Assembly (NCBI RefSeq): GCF_947302755.1
Contig: NZ_CAMYWM010000006.1
Span: 1 to 46,262, forward strand
Origin: an uncultured Anaerovibrio sp.
Lineage (GTDB): Bacteria; Bacillota; Negativicutes; Selenomonadales; Selenomonadaceae
Length of the DNA stretch: 46,262 nucleotides
Reading direction: 5' to 3'
Shown here: positions 1-9,076 of the stretch, in pieces
Numbering within the stretch: position 1 is the stretch's first letter
Layout of the letters: each line of letters opens with the position of its first letter
The notes under the pieces: model-generated
Databases searched by the model: none
What the model saw: only the letters and a program-made list of their open reading frames with translations
What the model was told of the DNA's origin: nothing
Program-made: the position numbers and the translations under genes

Positions 1-336
1 TTAGCTCATGGATGTTGCTCCAATCCATCTGGCTTGAATCATGTGTGCATGATTCTTTGTTGCATTGTTTAGTTTTCAAAGAACACCACACTCGTCCTTT
101 TTGTCCGTAGCTTTGTTGCTCCTTGTAAAGTTCCTCGACGTACCGTTCATGTACGCCTTCGTCGCTTTACTGCGTCGCGCCTCGCTACAACCAAAAATTA
201 CTTCGTGTCCAGCTTTTCTCAGAAGCTTTTGCTCCGTGAGTCAGCTTATTCAGTATATCTTTTATATTCTTTCTTGTCAAGCACTTTTCAAAAATATTTT
301 TTAAAAAGTTTTGAAGGGAGAATATAAAAGAAAAAA

Positions 337-421
337 TGGTGGGCAGGGATGGATTCGAACCATCGTAGCCTACGGCGACGGATTTACAGTCCGTTCCCTT
401 TAACCACTCGGGCACCTACCC
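337..421 (-). tRNA. tRNA-Tyr(GTA)
   Basis: Reverse complement GGGTAGGTGCCCGAGTGG...ACGGACTGTAAATCCGT...GGTTCGAATCC...CCTGCCCACCA; GTA anticodon, long variable arm, encoded CCA. Confidence 0.95.
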
Positions 422-429
422 AAAAATCA

Positions 430-507
430 TGGTGACCCAGGAGGGACTCGAACCCCCGACCCCTTGATTCGTAGTCAAGTACTCTAATCCAGCTGAGCTA
501 CTGAGTC
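430..507 (-). tRNA. tRNA-Arg(ACG)
   Basis: Acceptor GACTCAG pairs with CTGGGTC; anticodon loop CTACGAA in stem CTTGA/TCAAG; encoded CCA. Confidence 0.95.
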
Positions 508-537
508 ATGTGAATATCTGCGCCTTATCAGAAAAAA

Positions 538-614
538 TGGTGGGCCCACCAGGACTTGAACCTGGGACCGACCGGTTATGAGCCGGTTGCTCTAACCAAC
601 TGAGCTATAGGCCC
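538..614 (-). tRNA. tRNA with CAT anticodon (likely Ile2, lysidine type; elongator Met not excluded)
   Basis: GGGCCTATAGCTCAGTTGGTTAGAGC...CCGGCTCATAACCGG...GGTTCAAGTCC...GGGCCCACCA. Confidence 0.9.
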
Positions 615-675
615 TTTATCTACTGATAGAAAATCTCGCACTGTTAACCAATGCGAGAATCGCAAATCATTGATA

Positions 676-751
676 TGGAGCGGAAAACGAGACTCGAACT
701 CGCGACCCCCACCTTGGCAAGGTGATGCTCTACCAACTGAGCTATTTCCGC
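676..751 (-). tRNA. tRNA-Gly(GCC), copy 1
   Basis: GCGGAAATAGCTCAGTTGGTAGAGC...CACCTTGCCAAGGTG...TTCCGCTCCA. Confidence 0.95.
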
Positions 752-757
752 ATGATA

Positions 758-833
758 TGGAGCGGAAAACGAGACTCGAACTCGCGACCCCCACCTTGGC
801 AAGGTGATGCTCTACCAACTGAGCTATTTCCGC
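758..833 (-). tRNA. tRNA-Gly(GCC), copy 2, identical to copy 1
   Basis: Exact tandem duplicate of 676..751. Confidence 0.95.
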
Positions 834-893
834 ATTTCATTTAATTTCATTCAGAAGATCCGCCCAAGGGCTTCCCGCTGACTGACAAAACAT

Positions 894-922
894 ATTCTAC
901 TGTTTTAATACCCCATTGTCAA
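894..922 (-). promoter_or_regulatory. Sigma-70-type promoter for the tRNA cluster
   Basis: Minus strand TTGACA - 17 nt - TAGAAT just upstream of the first tRNA-Gly. Confidence 0.8.
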
Positions 923-1080
923 CACTTTTTTTATTTTTTCTTAAAAACAATTTTGGAGGCCCTCCGGCACAATTTTTTCTTTACATTAAATATTCACAAA
1001 TTATGGCTGTAAAAAAAAGGATTTTTCCCATTAATATCGAAGTATTTGTTTAAAGCAATTTATGTTTTAAGGAGGACAAT

Positions 1081-2181
1081 ATGGGCACTCTGCGAGTTTT
1101 TGTCATCGACAATTCCATAGCCTTTCAGAACGCCTTGGTCCAGGAGCTAAATCATCGTCTGCCTTCTGGCAGCGTTATTGATAATGCCACCAGTCCGGTG
1201 GAGGCACAGAAAAAGCTGACAGCCTTTAAGCCAACAGCTATTATCTTAAATCTGGCTTTGGGCGCTATGATGATAAATCAGGATAAGTTTCTGCCTATGC
1301 TGGTTAAACAACACCCAAATGTTCCTATTATAGTTTATGGCATATCAAATAATGTTTCCCAGACAGCCAAATTCCTTGGAGCTTCTGCTTATTTTAAAAA
1401 GCCTAGTTTCGGTGAGCCCACCCAGCCTTTTTTTGATGGTATTATAAAAGCCCTGCAGGACAACAGTGCCTCTGTCAGATTACCTCAAAAGCAGGCTGGT
1501 GTTGTCACGGCAACAAAAATTGCACCACCTGCACCAGCACGCCAGAGTTCACCTTCGCAAAGCTCCTCTACACCCTCAGGTGAGCCTGTTATCAGCATAC
1601 CAGCTGGGCATGGCACCATCGATCTTATTGCCATTGGAGCCTCCACCGGGGGAACGGAGGCTTTGTCCGCCATTCTCCCCGCCCTAAAGCCCCCACTACC
1701 GGGTATCGTCATTGTGCAGCATATCCCCCCTATGTTTTCACGGCTGTTTTCGGAACGTCTTAATGGGGTATGTGCCCTGACCATAAAAGAGGCTGCTAAC
1801 GGAGATGTGGTAAAACCCAACCATGTGTATATTGCCCCAGGTGGCAAGCACATGTCAATTATTCGTCAAGGAAGTAATTATGTTATCGAGTGCAAAGCCG
1901 GGCCACCAGTACACAGTGTATGCCCTGCCGTGGATATACTCTTTGACAGCGTAGCTGACGTAGCTGGAAATAAGGCTATGGGAGTTATTTTGACGGGTAT
2001 AGGTAAGGATGGCGCAGCAGGCCTTTTAAAAATGCGCAAAAAAGGCTCACCTACCATTGGGCAGGATGCGGCCACCTGCACAGTTTACGGTATGCCAAAG
2101 GTTGCCTTTAGTATGGGGGCAGTACAGCAACAATTGCCTCTTTCCAGCATACCAGAAGCTATACATAAGATTGCCAGATAA
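1081..2181 (+). CDS. CheB-like protein-glutamate methylesterase with degenerate N-terminal receiver domain
   Basis: C-terminal IGASTGGTEAL, VQHIPPMFS, ILTGIGKDGAAGL motifs of CheB; N-terminal REC-like fold; RBS aaggagg. Confidence 0.88.
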   Translation: MGTLRVFVIDNSIAFQNALVQELNHRLPSGSVIDNATSPVEAQKKLTAFKPTAIILNLALGAMMINQDKFLPMLVKQHPNVPIIVYGISNNVSQTAKFLGASAYFKKPSFGEPTQPFFDGIIKALQDNSASVRLPQKQAGVVTATKIAPPAPARQSSPSQSSSTPSGEPVISIPAGHGTIDLIAIGASTGGTEALSAILPALKPPLPGIVIVQHIPPMFSRLFSERLNGVCALTIKEAANGDVVKPNHVYIAPGGKHMSIIRQGSNYVIECKAGPPVHSVCPAVDILFDSVADVAGNKAMGVILTGIGKDGAAGLLKMRKKGSPTIGQDAATCTVYGMPKVAFSMGAVQQQLPLSSIPEAIHKIAR

Positions 2182-2193
2182 AGGAGCAGGACT

Positions 2194-4626
2194 ATGGATA
2201 ACAAAAGACATTTGTCAGCATTGAATATCTGGGGATTGTCCCTTGGCTGTGCCGTAGGCTGGGGTGCTTTTATGGTACCGGCCAATCTTTTTATACCTAC
2301 GGCAGGTCCATTGGGCACCGTCATTTCCATGGGGCTTTCCACTGTACTTCTTCTCATTATTGCCTACAATTTTTCCCAGCTGGTCAACCGATATAATGAC
2401 GATGGGGGAATCGTGGCCTATACACGCAACATATTGGGATATGATCATGCCTTTTTGGCTGGGTGGATTTTAATTATCGCCTACCTGTCTATCATGTGGG
2501 CAAATGCCACCGCCACCATTTTATTATCACGATTTCTGTTTGGGGATGTTCTCGCCTGGGGATATATGTATACCATTGCCGGATTTGACATAAACTTCGG
2601 TGAGATTCTTTTCACATGGATGGTATTTTTCGTATTTGGTCTCTTTTCCTGCTACGGCGATATCCTCCGCAAAATTATAAACACCTTCCTGGCAGTGCTG
2701 TTTTTTGCTACGGTGGTAATGTTATTTGTTGCCCTATACATCTACACACCTACTGATGTTTTTTACCCGCCTTTCCAGAATGTAACCTCCCCGGCTATGC
2801 AGATCTTTAGCATGGTCATGCTGACGCCATGGATGTTCTTTGGTTTTGAGGCCGTCACCCATACAAGGAGCCTTTTTAAATTTTCCACCCGTAGGCTATT
2901 TCCTATTATGGTAGCCTCAATAGTGGCCGGCGGTATTATCTATGTTTTACTGGCCGCCATGGCGGTTATGGCTATTCCATCGGAATTTTCCTCCTGGACC
3001 AGTTACATTGCCCAGAAAAATTCATTGGACGGTATAAAAGGGCTGCCGGTATTTAACAGCGTATACAATGTTTTCGGGCAGGAAGGTCTCGTTATACTGT
3101 TTCTTTCCATTCTTGCAGCCATATCCACCAGCCTTTTGGGTCTATACCGCATTACAGGTACAATTATCCAATATTATGGGGCACACAAAATATTGCCGGA
3201 ATGGTTCAGCAAAGAGGCCAAAGATGGCACCCCACAAAATGGAATTATTTTCGTTATGTTAATTTCCATGCTGATTCCTTTCCTGGGGCGGGTATCGGTA
3301 GTTTGGGTATGCGATGTTATTACTGTTGCAGGTGCAATAGCTTATGGCTATGCTTCCTTGTGCTCCTATATCACCGCCCGGCGGGAGAATGATCAGCGCG
3401 GTAAATGGCTAGGCGGAATTGGCGTGGCTGTTTCCGCCATGTTTTTCTTCTTCCCTCTTATTCCTGGACTGCTGCTAGGTGGCTCACTGGAAACAGAATC
3501 CTATCTTATGTTATCAGGCTGGAGTCTTTTTGGATTTGTTTACTACTGGTATGTATTCAAAAACGACGAACAGCACCGCTTTGGTAACAGTACCTCCATG
3601 TTTATTATGATTCTTTTCCTTAACTTTTTCTCCAGCAGTTTATGGCTCCGTCAAAGGCTGGAGGGCTGGATAAGGATTATTCCTTCCGAATGGGAGTCTA
3701 TTTCCTACAGTGAATTGGCCGCTGACAGCTTAGTACAGGACAGCATGATGCAAATGCTGATGATTTTATTTATTTTGCTGCTAATGGCAGATATATTTAT
3801 CACCATAAAGAGGCGTGAAAAAAAGCTGTTTCAGACCTTTCAGCATCAGCATGAAATCAATCAGGCCAAGAATACCTTCTTGGGTAATCTTTCCCACGAT
3901 ATTCGTATTCCGATGGAAGCAGCTCAAACCTCGGTTCATCTTGCTTTGGAAAATTGCACTATCTGTGCAGGATGTCCAGAAGAAAATTGTCAACGGCGAA
4001 TCCCTGACCGTCTGACGGATTGTTTGGGTAAACTGGATACCCACAGTCAGCTTCTGGTAGGACTAATCGATAATATGCTTAAAAAAGGCAGTATTATGCA
4101 CAATACGCACATGGATAAGATACCTATCGACTCCGTCACGGTGGATTTGCGGGAACTGCTCCAACAGATGAAAGACCTGTTTTCCCTGCAAATGCAGGAA
4201 AAAAACCTCTTTTTTGAAGTTTATCCTGTAGATTTACAGCACCCGATGGTGTTCTGCGACCGAATCCAGCTAAAACGCCTGTTAATCAATTTACTGAGCA
4301 ATGCCTATGAGTATTGCTCAGCCAATGGTGGGGTTATGGTAACTTTAGTGGAAGTTTCATCCATGCCGGAAGGGGAACGAGCCCTCTACGGAGATTATGA
4401 ATTTCATGTTCACGACACCGGTATTAACATCCCACCAATCATAGTAAAAAGCTTGACGGAGGATTATCACCCGGATTATAGCGACATGAGCGGCCTATAT
4501 ATTTCCCGCAGCATTGTACAGTCCATGGGAGGCACTATAGAAGTTGACTCTGCCTCGGAACAGCCTGGCAAGGATATCGTTGTAAAATTCACCCTTCCTA
4601 TCGTAGCAAAGGAGATGTGCTTATGA
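2194..4626 (+). CDS. APC-superfamily permease fused to C-terminal histidine-kinase-like (HisKA/HATPase) region
   Basis: About 12 hydrophobic segments with APC-like start (GLSLGCAVGWGAFMVP), then H-box FLGNLSHDIRIPM, N-box LLINLLSNAYEY, G1 HDTGINIP. Confidence 0.85.
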   Translation: MDNKRHLSALNIWGLSLGCAVGWGAFMVPANLFIPTAGPLGTVISMGLSTVLLLIIAYNFSQLVNRYNDDGGIVAYTRNILGYDHAFLAGWILIIAYLSIMWANATATILLSRFLFGDVLAWGYMYTIAGFDINFGEILFTWMVFFVFGLFSCYGDILRKIINTFLAVLFFATVVMLFVALYIYTPTDVFYPPFQNVTSPAMQIFSMVMLTPWMFFGFEAVTHTRSLFKFSTRRLFPIMVASIVAGGIIYVLLAAMAVMAIPSEFSSWTSYIAQKNSLDGIKGLPVFNSVYNVFGQEGLVILFLSILAAISTSLLGLYRITGTIIQYYGAHKILPEWFSKEAKDGTPQNGIIFVMLISMLIPFLGRVSVVWVCDVITVAGAIAYGYASLCSYITARRENDQRGKWLGGIGVAVSAMFFFFPLIPGLLLGGSLETESYLMLSGWSLFGFVYYWYVFKNDEQHRFGNSTSMFIMILFLNFFSSSLWLRQRLEGWIRIIPSEWESISYSELAADSLVQDSMMQMLMILFILLLMADIFITIKRREKKLFQTFQHQHEINQAKNTFLGNLSHDIRIPMEAAQTSVHLALENCTICAGCPEENCQRRIPDRLTDCLGKLDTHSQLLVGLIDNMLKKGSIMHNTHMDKIPIDSVTVDLRELLQQMKDLFSLQMQEKNLFFEVYPVDLQHPMVFCDRIQLKRLLINLLSNAYEYCSANGGVMVTLVEVSSMPEGERALYGDYEFHVHDTGINIPPIIVKSLTEDYHPDYSDMSGLYISRSIVQSMGGTIEVDSASEQPGKDIVVKFTLPIVAKEMCL

Positions 4627-7067
4627 ATACGCCACAGGAAACCAACAAGGGACACCTGCTCACACTCCTTAATGTGTGGGGCCTGTCCTTCGGCTGTGCT
4701 GTCGGTTGGGGAGCTTTCATGCTGCCCGGCAATCTTTTTCTGCCCAACGCAGGCCCAGTAGGAAGTATATTGGCCATTATTCTTGGTGGCCTGATTATGC
4801 TGATTATTGGGTCCAATTTCTGTATGTTGGCTGGAAAAATGCAGGATAGCGGTGGTTTTTTCGCCTATACCCGGGAAATTATGGGTCATGACCATGCTTT
4901 TCTTGCTGGCTGGGCCCTTATCATTACATATCTGTCAATTATGTGGGCCAATGCCACTGCCGTAATTGTACTGGTTCGCTTTACCATTGGGGATGTGCTT
5001 CAATGGGGTTTTCACTACCAAGTGGCCGGTTTTGATGTTTATGGTGGTGAAATCATTGCTACCTGGGGAGTCATTATTCTCTTTGGTTTATTTTCCGCCT
5101 TTGGAGGAGGGATAAAACAGGCCGCCAACACCATACTTGCCTTTATATTAATTGGTGGAATTGTCATCCTATTCTGTGGGGTACTGGCCATGAGTCCACA
5201 GCACGCCAGCTTTTATCCTGCCTTTGACCCTGATATAGGCGGTACGCCATTTTTGCAGTTGCTGAGTATATTGATGGTAGCACCATGGATGTTCTTTGGC
5301 TACGAATCCATAACCCATGGCAGCCAGCAGTTCCACTTCCCAACCCAATACATGTTTCCTCTTATTATTGCAACCGTTGTGTCCACTGTATTGGCTTATT
5401 GCTTACCAATCGCAATTGCCGTTATGGGCATTCCGCCGGAATATCACGGATGGAATGAGTATATCAACAACCTGGGCAACCTGGAGGGGCTCAAAGCATT
5501 ACCTTTGTTTTACAGTGTGAAATCCCTTTTGGGAAGCACGGGTTTAGGCATTTTGACAGCAGCCATCCTCGCCGGTATTCTTACCGGGATTATCGGTCTG
5601 TATCGGGGAGCCTCCTATTTGCTGCAAGCCATGGCTCAGGATAATCTCCTGCCAGCGGCAATAGCCGAAGAAACCAAGGATGGCACTCCCCGCAATGCTA
5701 TTATCTCAATTATGATAGTATCACTGCTTATTCCCCTGCTGGGCCGTACAGCCATTGTGTGGCTGGTGGATGCCATTACCATAAGCGGTTCCATCGCTTA
5801 TGCCTATGTTTCCCTTTGTCGCTACCGGGAAGCCACGGTAAGTAAGGATTCAGCTGGAAAATTCCTTGGTATCACCGGTTTTATTATCTCCATATTTTTC
5901 TTCTTCTGCCCGATAATTCCAAACCTGCTGATTGGCACCACCCTGAATACAGAGTCGTATTTACTGTTGGCGGTGTGGAGCATTATAGGGCTTATCTATT
6001 ACTGGTACATCTTTAAACATGATAAGCATGACCATTTTGGCAAGTCCTTTTCCATGTGCACCGTGTTATTGTTCTTAAATTTCTTCACTTCCTCCTTATG
6101 GCTGCGGCAAATGATGGTAACCAAGCTGCCTCTCCTGCGCCAAAGTGGTTATGCCGCCATCCATGAGGTGCTTAATACCAGCAGTATTATTCAGATTGTA
6201 ATTATCATCCTTATCCTTGTCTTTATGGGTGATATCTTTACTATCATGCGACAACGAGAATATCAGCTAAATATTAAGGTACAGGAAGAACAGCATACCA
6301 GCCAGGTAAGAAATTCCTTCCTTATTGGCATGACCCACGATATTGGGCTGATGATGCAATCCATAATGAGCTATGTGAGGTTGGCCAGAAATACTGGCAA
6401 GGAATATGAGACCATAAAGGGCAATTGTCCCCAGGACAGGTTGGACAGTCTATGGCAGTCCCTTCGCCATACAGATTCCGTAAGCCACTATTTCCTCAAC
6501 CTTGTGAGAGAAATGGGGTTGGTAGAGCAAATAACCTCCAACCATCTGGTATTGTATCCAAGAGCCACAGACATTCACTATAGTCTCCAGCAGGTCAAAA
6601 ACATCTTTGTTATTCAAATGCAGGATAAGAATCTGGATTTTCAGGTTGATTCAAGCCAGCTGGATAATTCCTATGTATATTGTGACGAAAATCGAATCCA
6701 GCGAATGCTGCTAAATCTAATCAGTCTTGCCTACGATGTGAGCCCTATGGGAGGCAAAATATCCGTATTGGTTACTCAAAAGGGCTTTGCTCATCGACGA
6801 TTGGAAAATAAAGGTGAGCTTGGTGTTTCTTCCCGTTTATGTTCGGATTATGAGCTAAAGGTTAATTTTACCGCCGACAAGGAACGCATGGATAAACTAA
6901 GTATGGATCAGCGAATATCCATAACCAAACACCTTGTAAACCTAATGGAGGGAGCATTTAGCATAGAAAGCTCCCCAGCCGCCCAAACAGAGATGAGCAT
7001 TCAACTCACTCTTAATCTAGCAAAACAATCCGCCGTCTCTTACACCAAATACGAAAGTATGGCATAG
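4623..7067 (+). CDS. Second APC permease / histidine-kinase-like fusion, paralogue of the upstream ORF, degenerate ATPase region
   Basis: Colinear similarity to 2194..4626 (NVWGLSFGCAVGWGAFMLPGNLF..., FLIGMTHDIGLMMQS, RMLLNLISLAYD); ATGA overlap with upstream stop; RBS aaggag. Confidence 0.85.
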   Translation: MNTPQETNKGHLLTLLNVWGLSFGCAVGWGAFMLPGNLFLPNAGPVGSILAIILGGLIMLIIGSNFCMLAGKMQDSGGFFAYTREIMGHDHAFLAGWALIITYLSIMWANATAVIVLVRFTIGDVLQWGFHYQVAGFDVYGGEIIATWGVIILFGLFSAFGGGIKQAANTILAFILIGGIVILFCGVLAMSPQHASFYPAFDPDIGGTPFLQLLSILMVAPWMFFGYESITHGSQQFHFPTQYMFPLIIATVVSTVLAYCLPIAIAVMGIPPEYHGWNEYINNLGNLEGLKALPLFYSVKSLLGSTGLGILTAAILAGILTGIIGLYRGASYLLQAMAQDNLLPAAIAEETKDGTPRNAIISIMIVSLLIPLLGRTAIVWLVDAITISGSIAYAYVSLCRYREATVSKDSAGKFLGITGFIISIFFFFCPIIPNLLIGTTLNTESYLLLAVWSIIGLIYYWYIFKHDKHDHFGKSFSMCTVLLFLNFFTSSLWLRQMMVTKLPLLRQSGYAAIHEVLNTSSIIQIVIIILILVFMGDIFTIMRQREYQLNIKVQEEQHTSQVRNSFLIGMTHDIGLMMQSIMSYVRLARNTGKEYETIKGNCPQDRLDSLWQSLRHTDSVSHYFLNLVREMGLVEQITSNHLVLYPRATDIHYSLQQVKNIFVIQMQDKNLDFQVDSSQLDNSYVYCDENRIQRMLLNLISLAYDVSPMGGKISVLVTQKGFAHRRLENKGELGVSSRLCSDYELKVNFTADKERMDKLSMDQRISITKHLVNLMEGAFSIESSPAAQTEMSIQLTLNLAKQSAVSYTKYESMA

Positions 7068-7120
7068 CGAAAATCTTGCCAGAGAGTTTCGCCCATGTAG
7101 TTGTTTTCCTTCCACACGAA

Positions 7121-7165
7121 AAGCTCCCCTGTAACACCATCAAAGGCGTTGCAGGGGAGCTTCTT
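7121..7165 (+). terminator. Rho-independent terminator after the permease-kinase operon
   Basis: AAGCTCCCCTGTAACACC/GGCGTTGCAGGGGAGCTT stem followed by a T-rich tract. Confidence 0.8.
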
Positions 7166-7202
7166 ATTTTGCTTGTTATTTTGTTTAATGCTGGATAATG
7201 GT

Positions 7203-8930
7203 CTATGCCTTAAATTTACCTACAGCAGTCTGTAAGCTGTGTGCCAACTGGGACAGAGCCTCACTTGCGGAAGCAATTTCTTCAGCCGCAGCAGACTGTT
7301 CCTGAGCTGCTGCCGAAACGCTTTCCATATCCGTTGCTACCTGACGGCTGTTTTCAGAAATCTTGTTGGAACGGGTACGAACATTTTCCGTATCGCCGGA
7401 AACAACCTTCAGGTCATCACTCATGCCCTTAGCCTTTTCAGCTACAGCGTCCGAAGCCTCCAAAATTCTGTTAAAGGATTCTTTAAGCTGACCAACAGAA
7501 GCGGTACCTTCTTTAACAGCAATGTTACCCTTTTGCATGGAATCAACGGCATCGATGGTATCACTCTGAATAGCACTGATAAGGTCTGCAATACGCTTGG
7601 CAGAATTTTGTGATTCCTCAGCCAGCTTACGAACTTCATCAGCTACAACGGCAAAGCCACGGCCATGCTCACCTGCTCTGGCAGCCTCAATTGCTGCATT
7701 AAGAGCCAGCAGGTTGGTCTGATCGGCAATACCGGAGATAGCCTCTACAATCTGGCCAATTTCCTGAGAACGCTTGCCCAGCTTATCTACAGTCATGGAG
7801 GAGCTGTTAACTATTTCTTCCACGCTGACAATCTTATTTACTGCATCCTCAATGGCATCGCTGCCTTCCTGAGCCTGCTTGTGGGAATCCAATACATTTG
7901 CTGTCACATCACTGGCCGTATGATTAAGATTATCAATGGAGTGCATTGTATTATCAATGGATTCCATGGCCATTTCAACATCGCTCTGCTGCTCAATAAC
8001 AGCACTAGCCGAACTGCTTACACGTTGAGCCACCTGCTCGGAGGCCAATGCACACTGGTGAGCTGTAGCCGTAAGCTCCTGGGAGGAAGCTGCCAGCTGC
8101 TCCGTGGAACCAATAACCTTCTGTATAAGATTATTAACCGTGTTACGCATATCCCGAACTGCAACTTCCATGTGGCCGAACTCATCACCACGTTCTACTT
8201 CACCGATAAGGCCATCATTGCGGAAATCACCATTGGATAACTTATCACAAACCCGGATAACCAAATTCAATGGTCCGGTAATCTGGGAAGTAATAAAGGC
8301 AATGAAAACCGTCAGGACAACGATAATAACCACGCAGGTAATAATCATGTTGCGAATGGCTGCCTTGACTCCCTCTTCTCCTTGTACCAGAGCTTCCTCA
8401 GCCTTTTCCATGTTCAGCTTCTGAACTTCCCCCAAATCGTTACTCATGCTGACTGCCAATGGCATTACTTCTTTTTCATAAAAGTCCATAACTGCCCGGC
8501 GGCTCGTCTCATCGGTAACCTGCATTTTCATCAATTCGCCAGACCTTGCTTTAAAGTTCTCATAGTCGCTCCGCACCTTGGCCGCCATGGAGGCACGCTG
8601 CGGGTGATTTGAGTTCAGGCGCTCATATTCCTGCATGCACTGTTCCGACTCTTCAATATTGCTATTATACTTGGTAATGCGATCCTGCCTTCTGGTAGGG
8701 TCGAGGGTAAAAGGCATCAACGACGCCTGAACCTGCATTACACGAGTATCATTTCGCACCCGCGCGCAGTAGAAGATACCCATGGTATGCTCTCTATAGA
8801 GTGCTTCCATATCTTCCTGAGCAGAACGTAAATACACATACCCCAGTATGCCTACAAATACCGTCGCCACAAAGGCCAGCGCCCCAATTAGAGCCAACTT
8901 GTACTTTACACCAATATCCTTAAAACTCAT
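7203..8930 (-). CDS. Methyl-accepting chemotaxis protein (4HB-type sensor, HAMP, MA domain)
   Basis: [32 protein letters not shown] hairpin motif; two N-terminal-half TM segments. Confidence 0.95.
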   Translation of the reverse strand: MSFKDIGVKYKLALIGALAFVATVFVGILGYVYLRSAQEDMEALYREHTMGIFYCARVRNDTRVMQVQASLMPFTLDPTRRQDRITKYNSNIEESEQCMQEYERLNSNHPQRASMAAKVRSDYENFKARSGELMKMQVTDETSRRAVMDFYEKEVMPLAVSMSNDLGEVQKLNMEKAEEALVQGEEGVKAAIRNMIITCVVIIVVLTVFIAFITSQITGPLNLVIRVCDKLSNGDFRNDGLIGEVERGDEFGHMEVAVRDMRNTVNNLIQKVIGSTEQLAASSQELTATAHQCALASEQVAQRVSSSASAVIEQQSDVEMAMESIDNTMHSIDNLNHTASDVTANVLDSHKQAQEGSDAIEDAVNKIVSVEEIVNSSSMTVDKLGKRSQEIGQIVEAISGIADQTNLLALNAAIEAARAGEHGRGFAVVADEVRKLAEESQNSAKRIADLISAIQSDTIDAVDSMQKGNIAVKEGTASVGQLKESFNRILEASDAVAEKAKGMSDDLKVVSGDTENVRTRSNKISENSRQVATDMESVSAAAQEQSAAAEEIASASEALSQLAHSLQTAVGKFKA

Positions 8931-9076
8931 TCATGACACCCCCTATATATTCATTCGTCCTTTTAACTATATCCGCATCTAAAAAATCTAACGGTACAGG
9001 ATATATATGGACTTATTTCTACATTAATATAAAAATTCCTTTTCAAATATGAATTTTTTCTGAAAAGCTTCCATCT

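Noticed and set aside
185-415. 76-aa minus-strand ORF
   Set aside because: MPEWLKGTDCKSVAVGYDGSNPSLPT is translated tRNA-Tyr sequence
576-818. 80-aa minus-strand ORF
   Set aside because: Runs across tRNA genes (MVEHHLAKVGVASSSLVFRS is a typical tRNA-derived spurious peptide)
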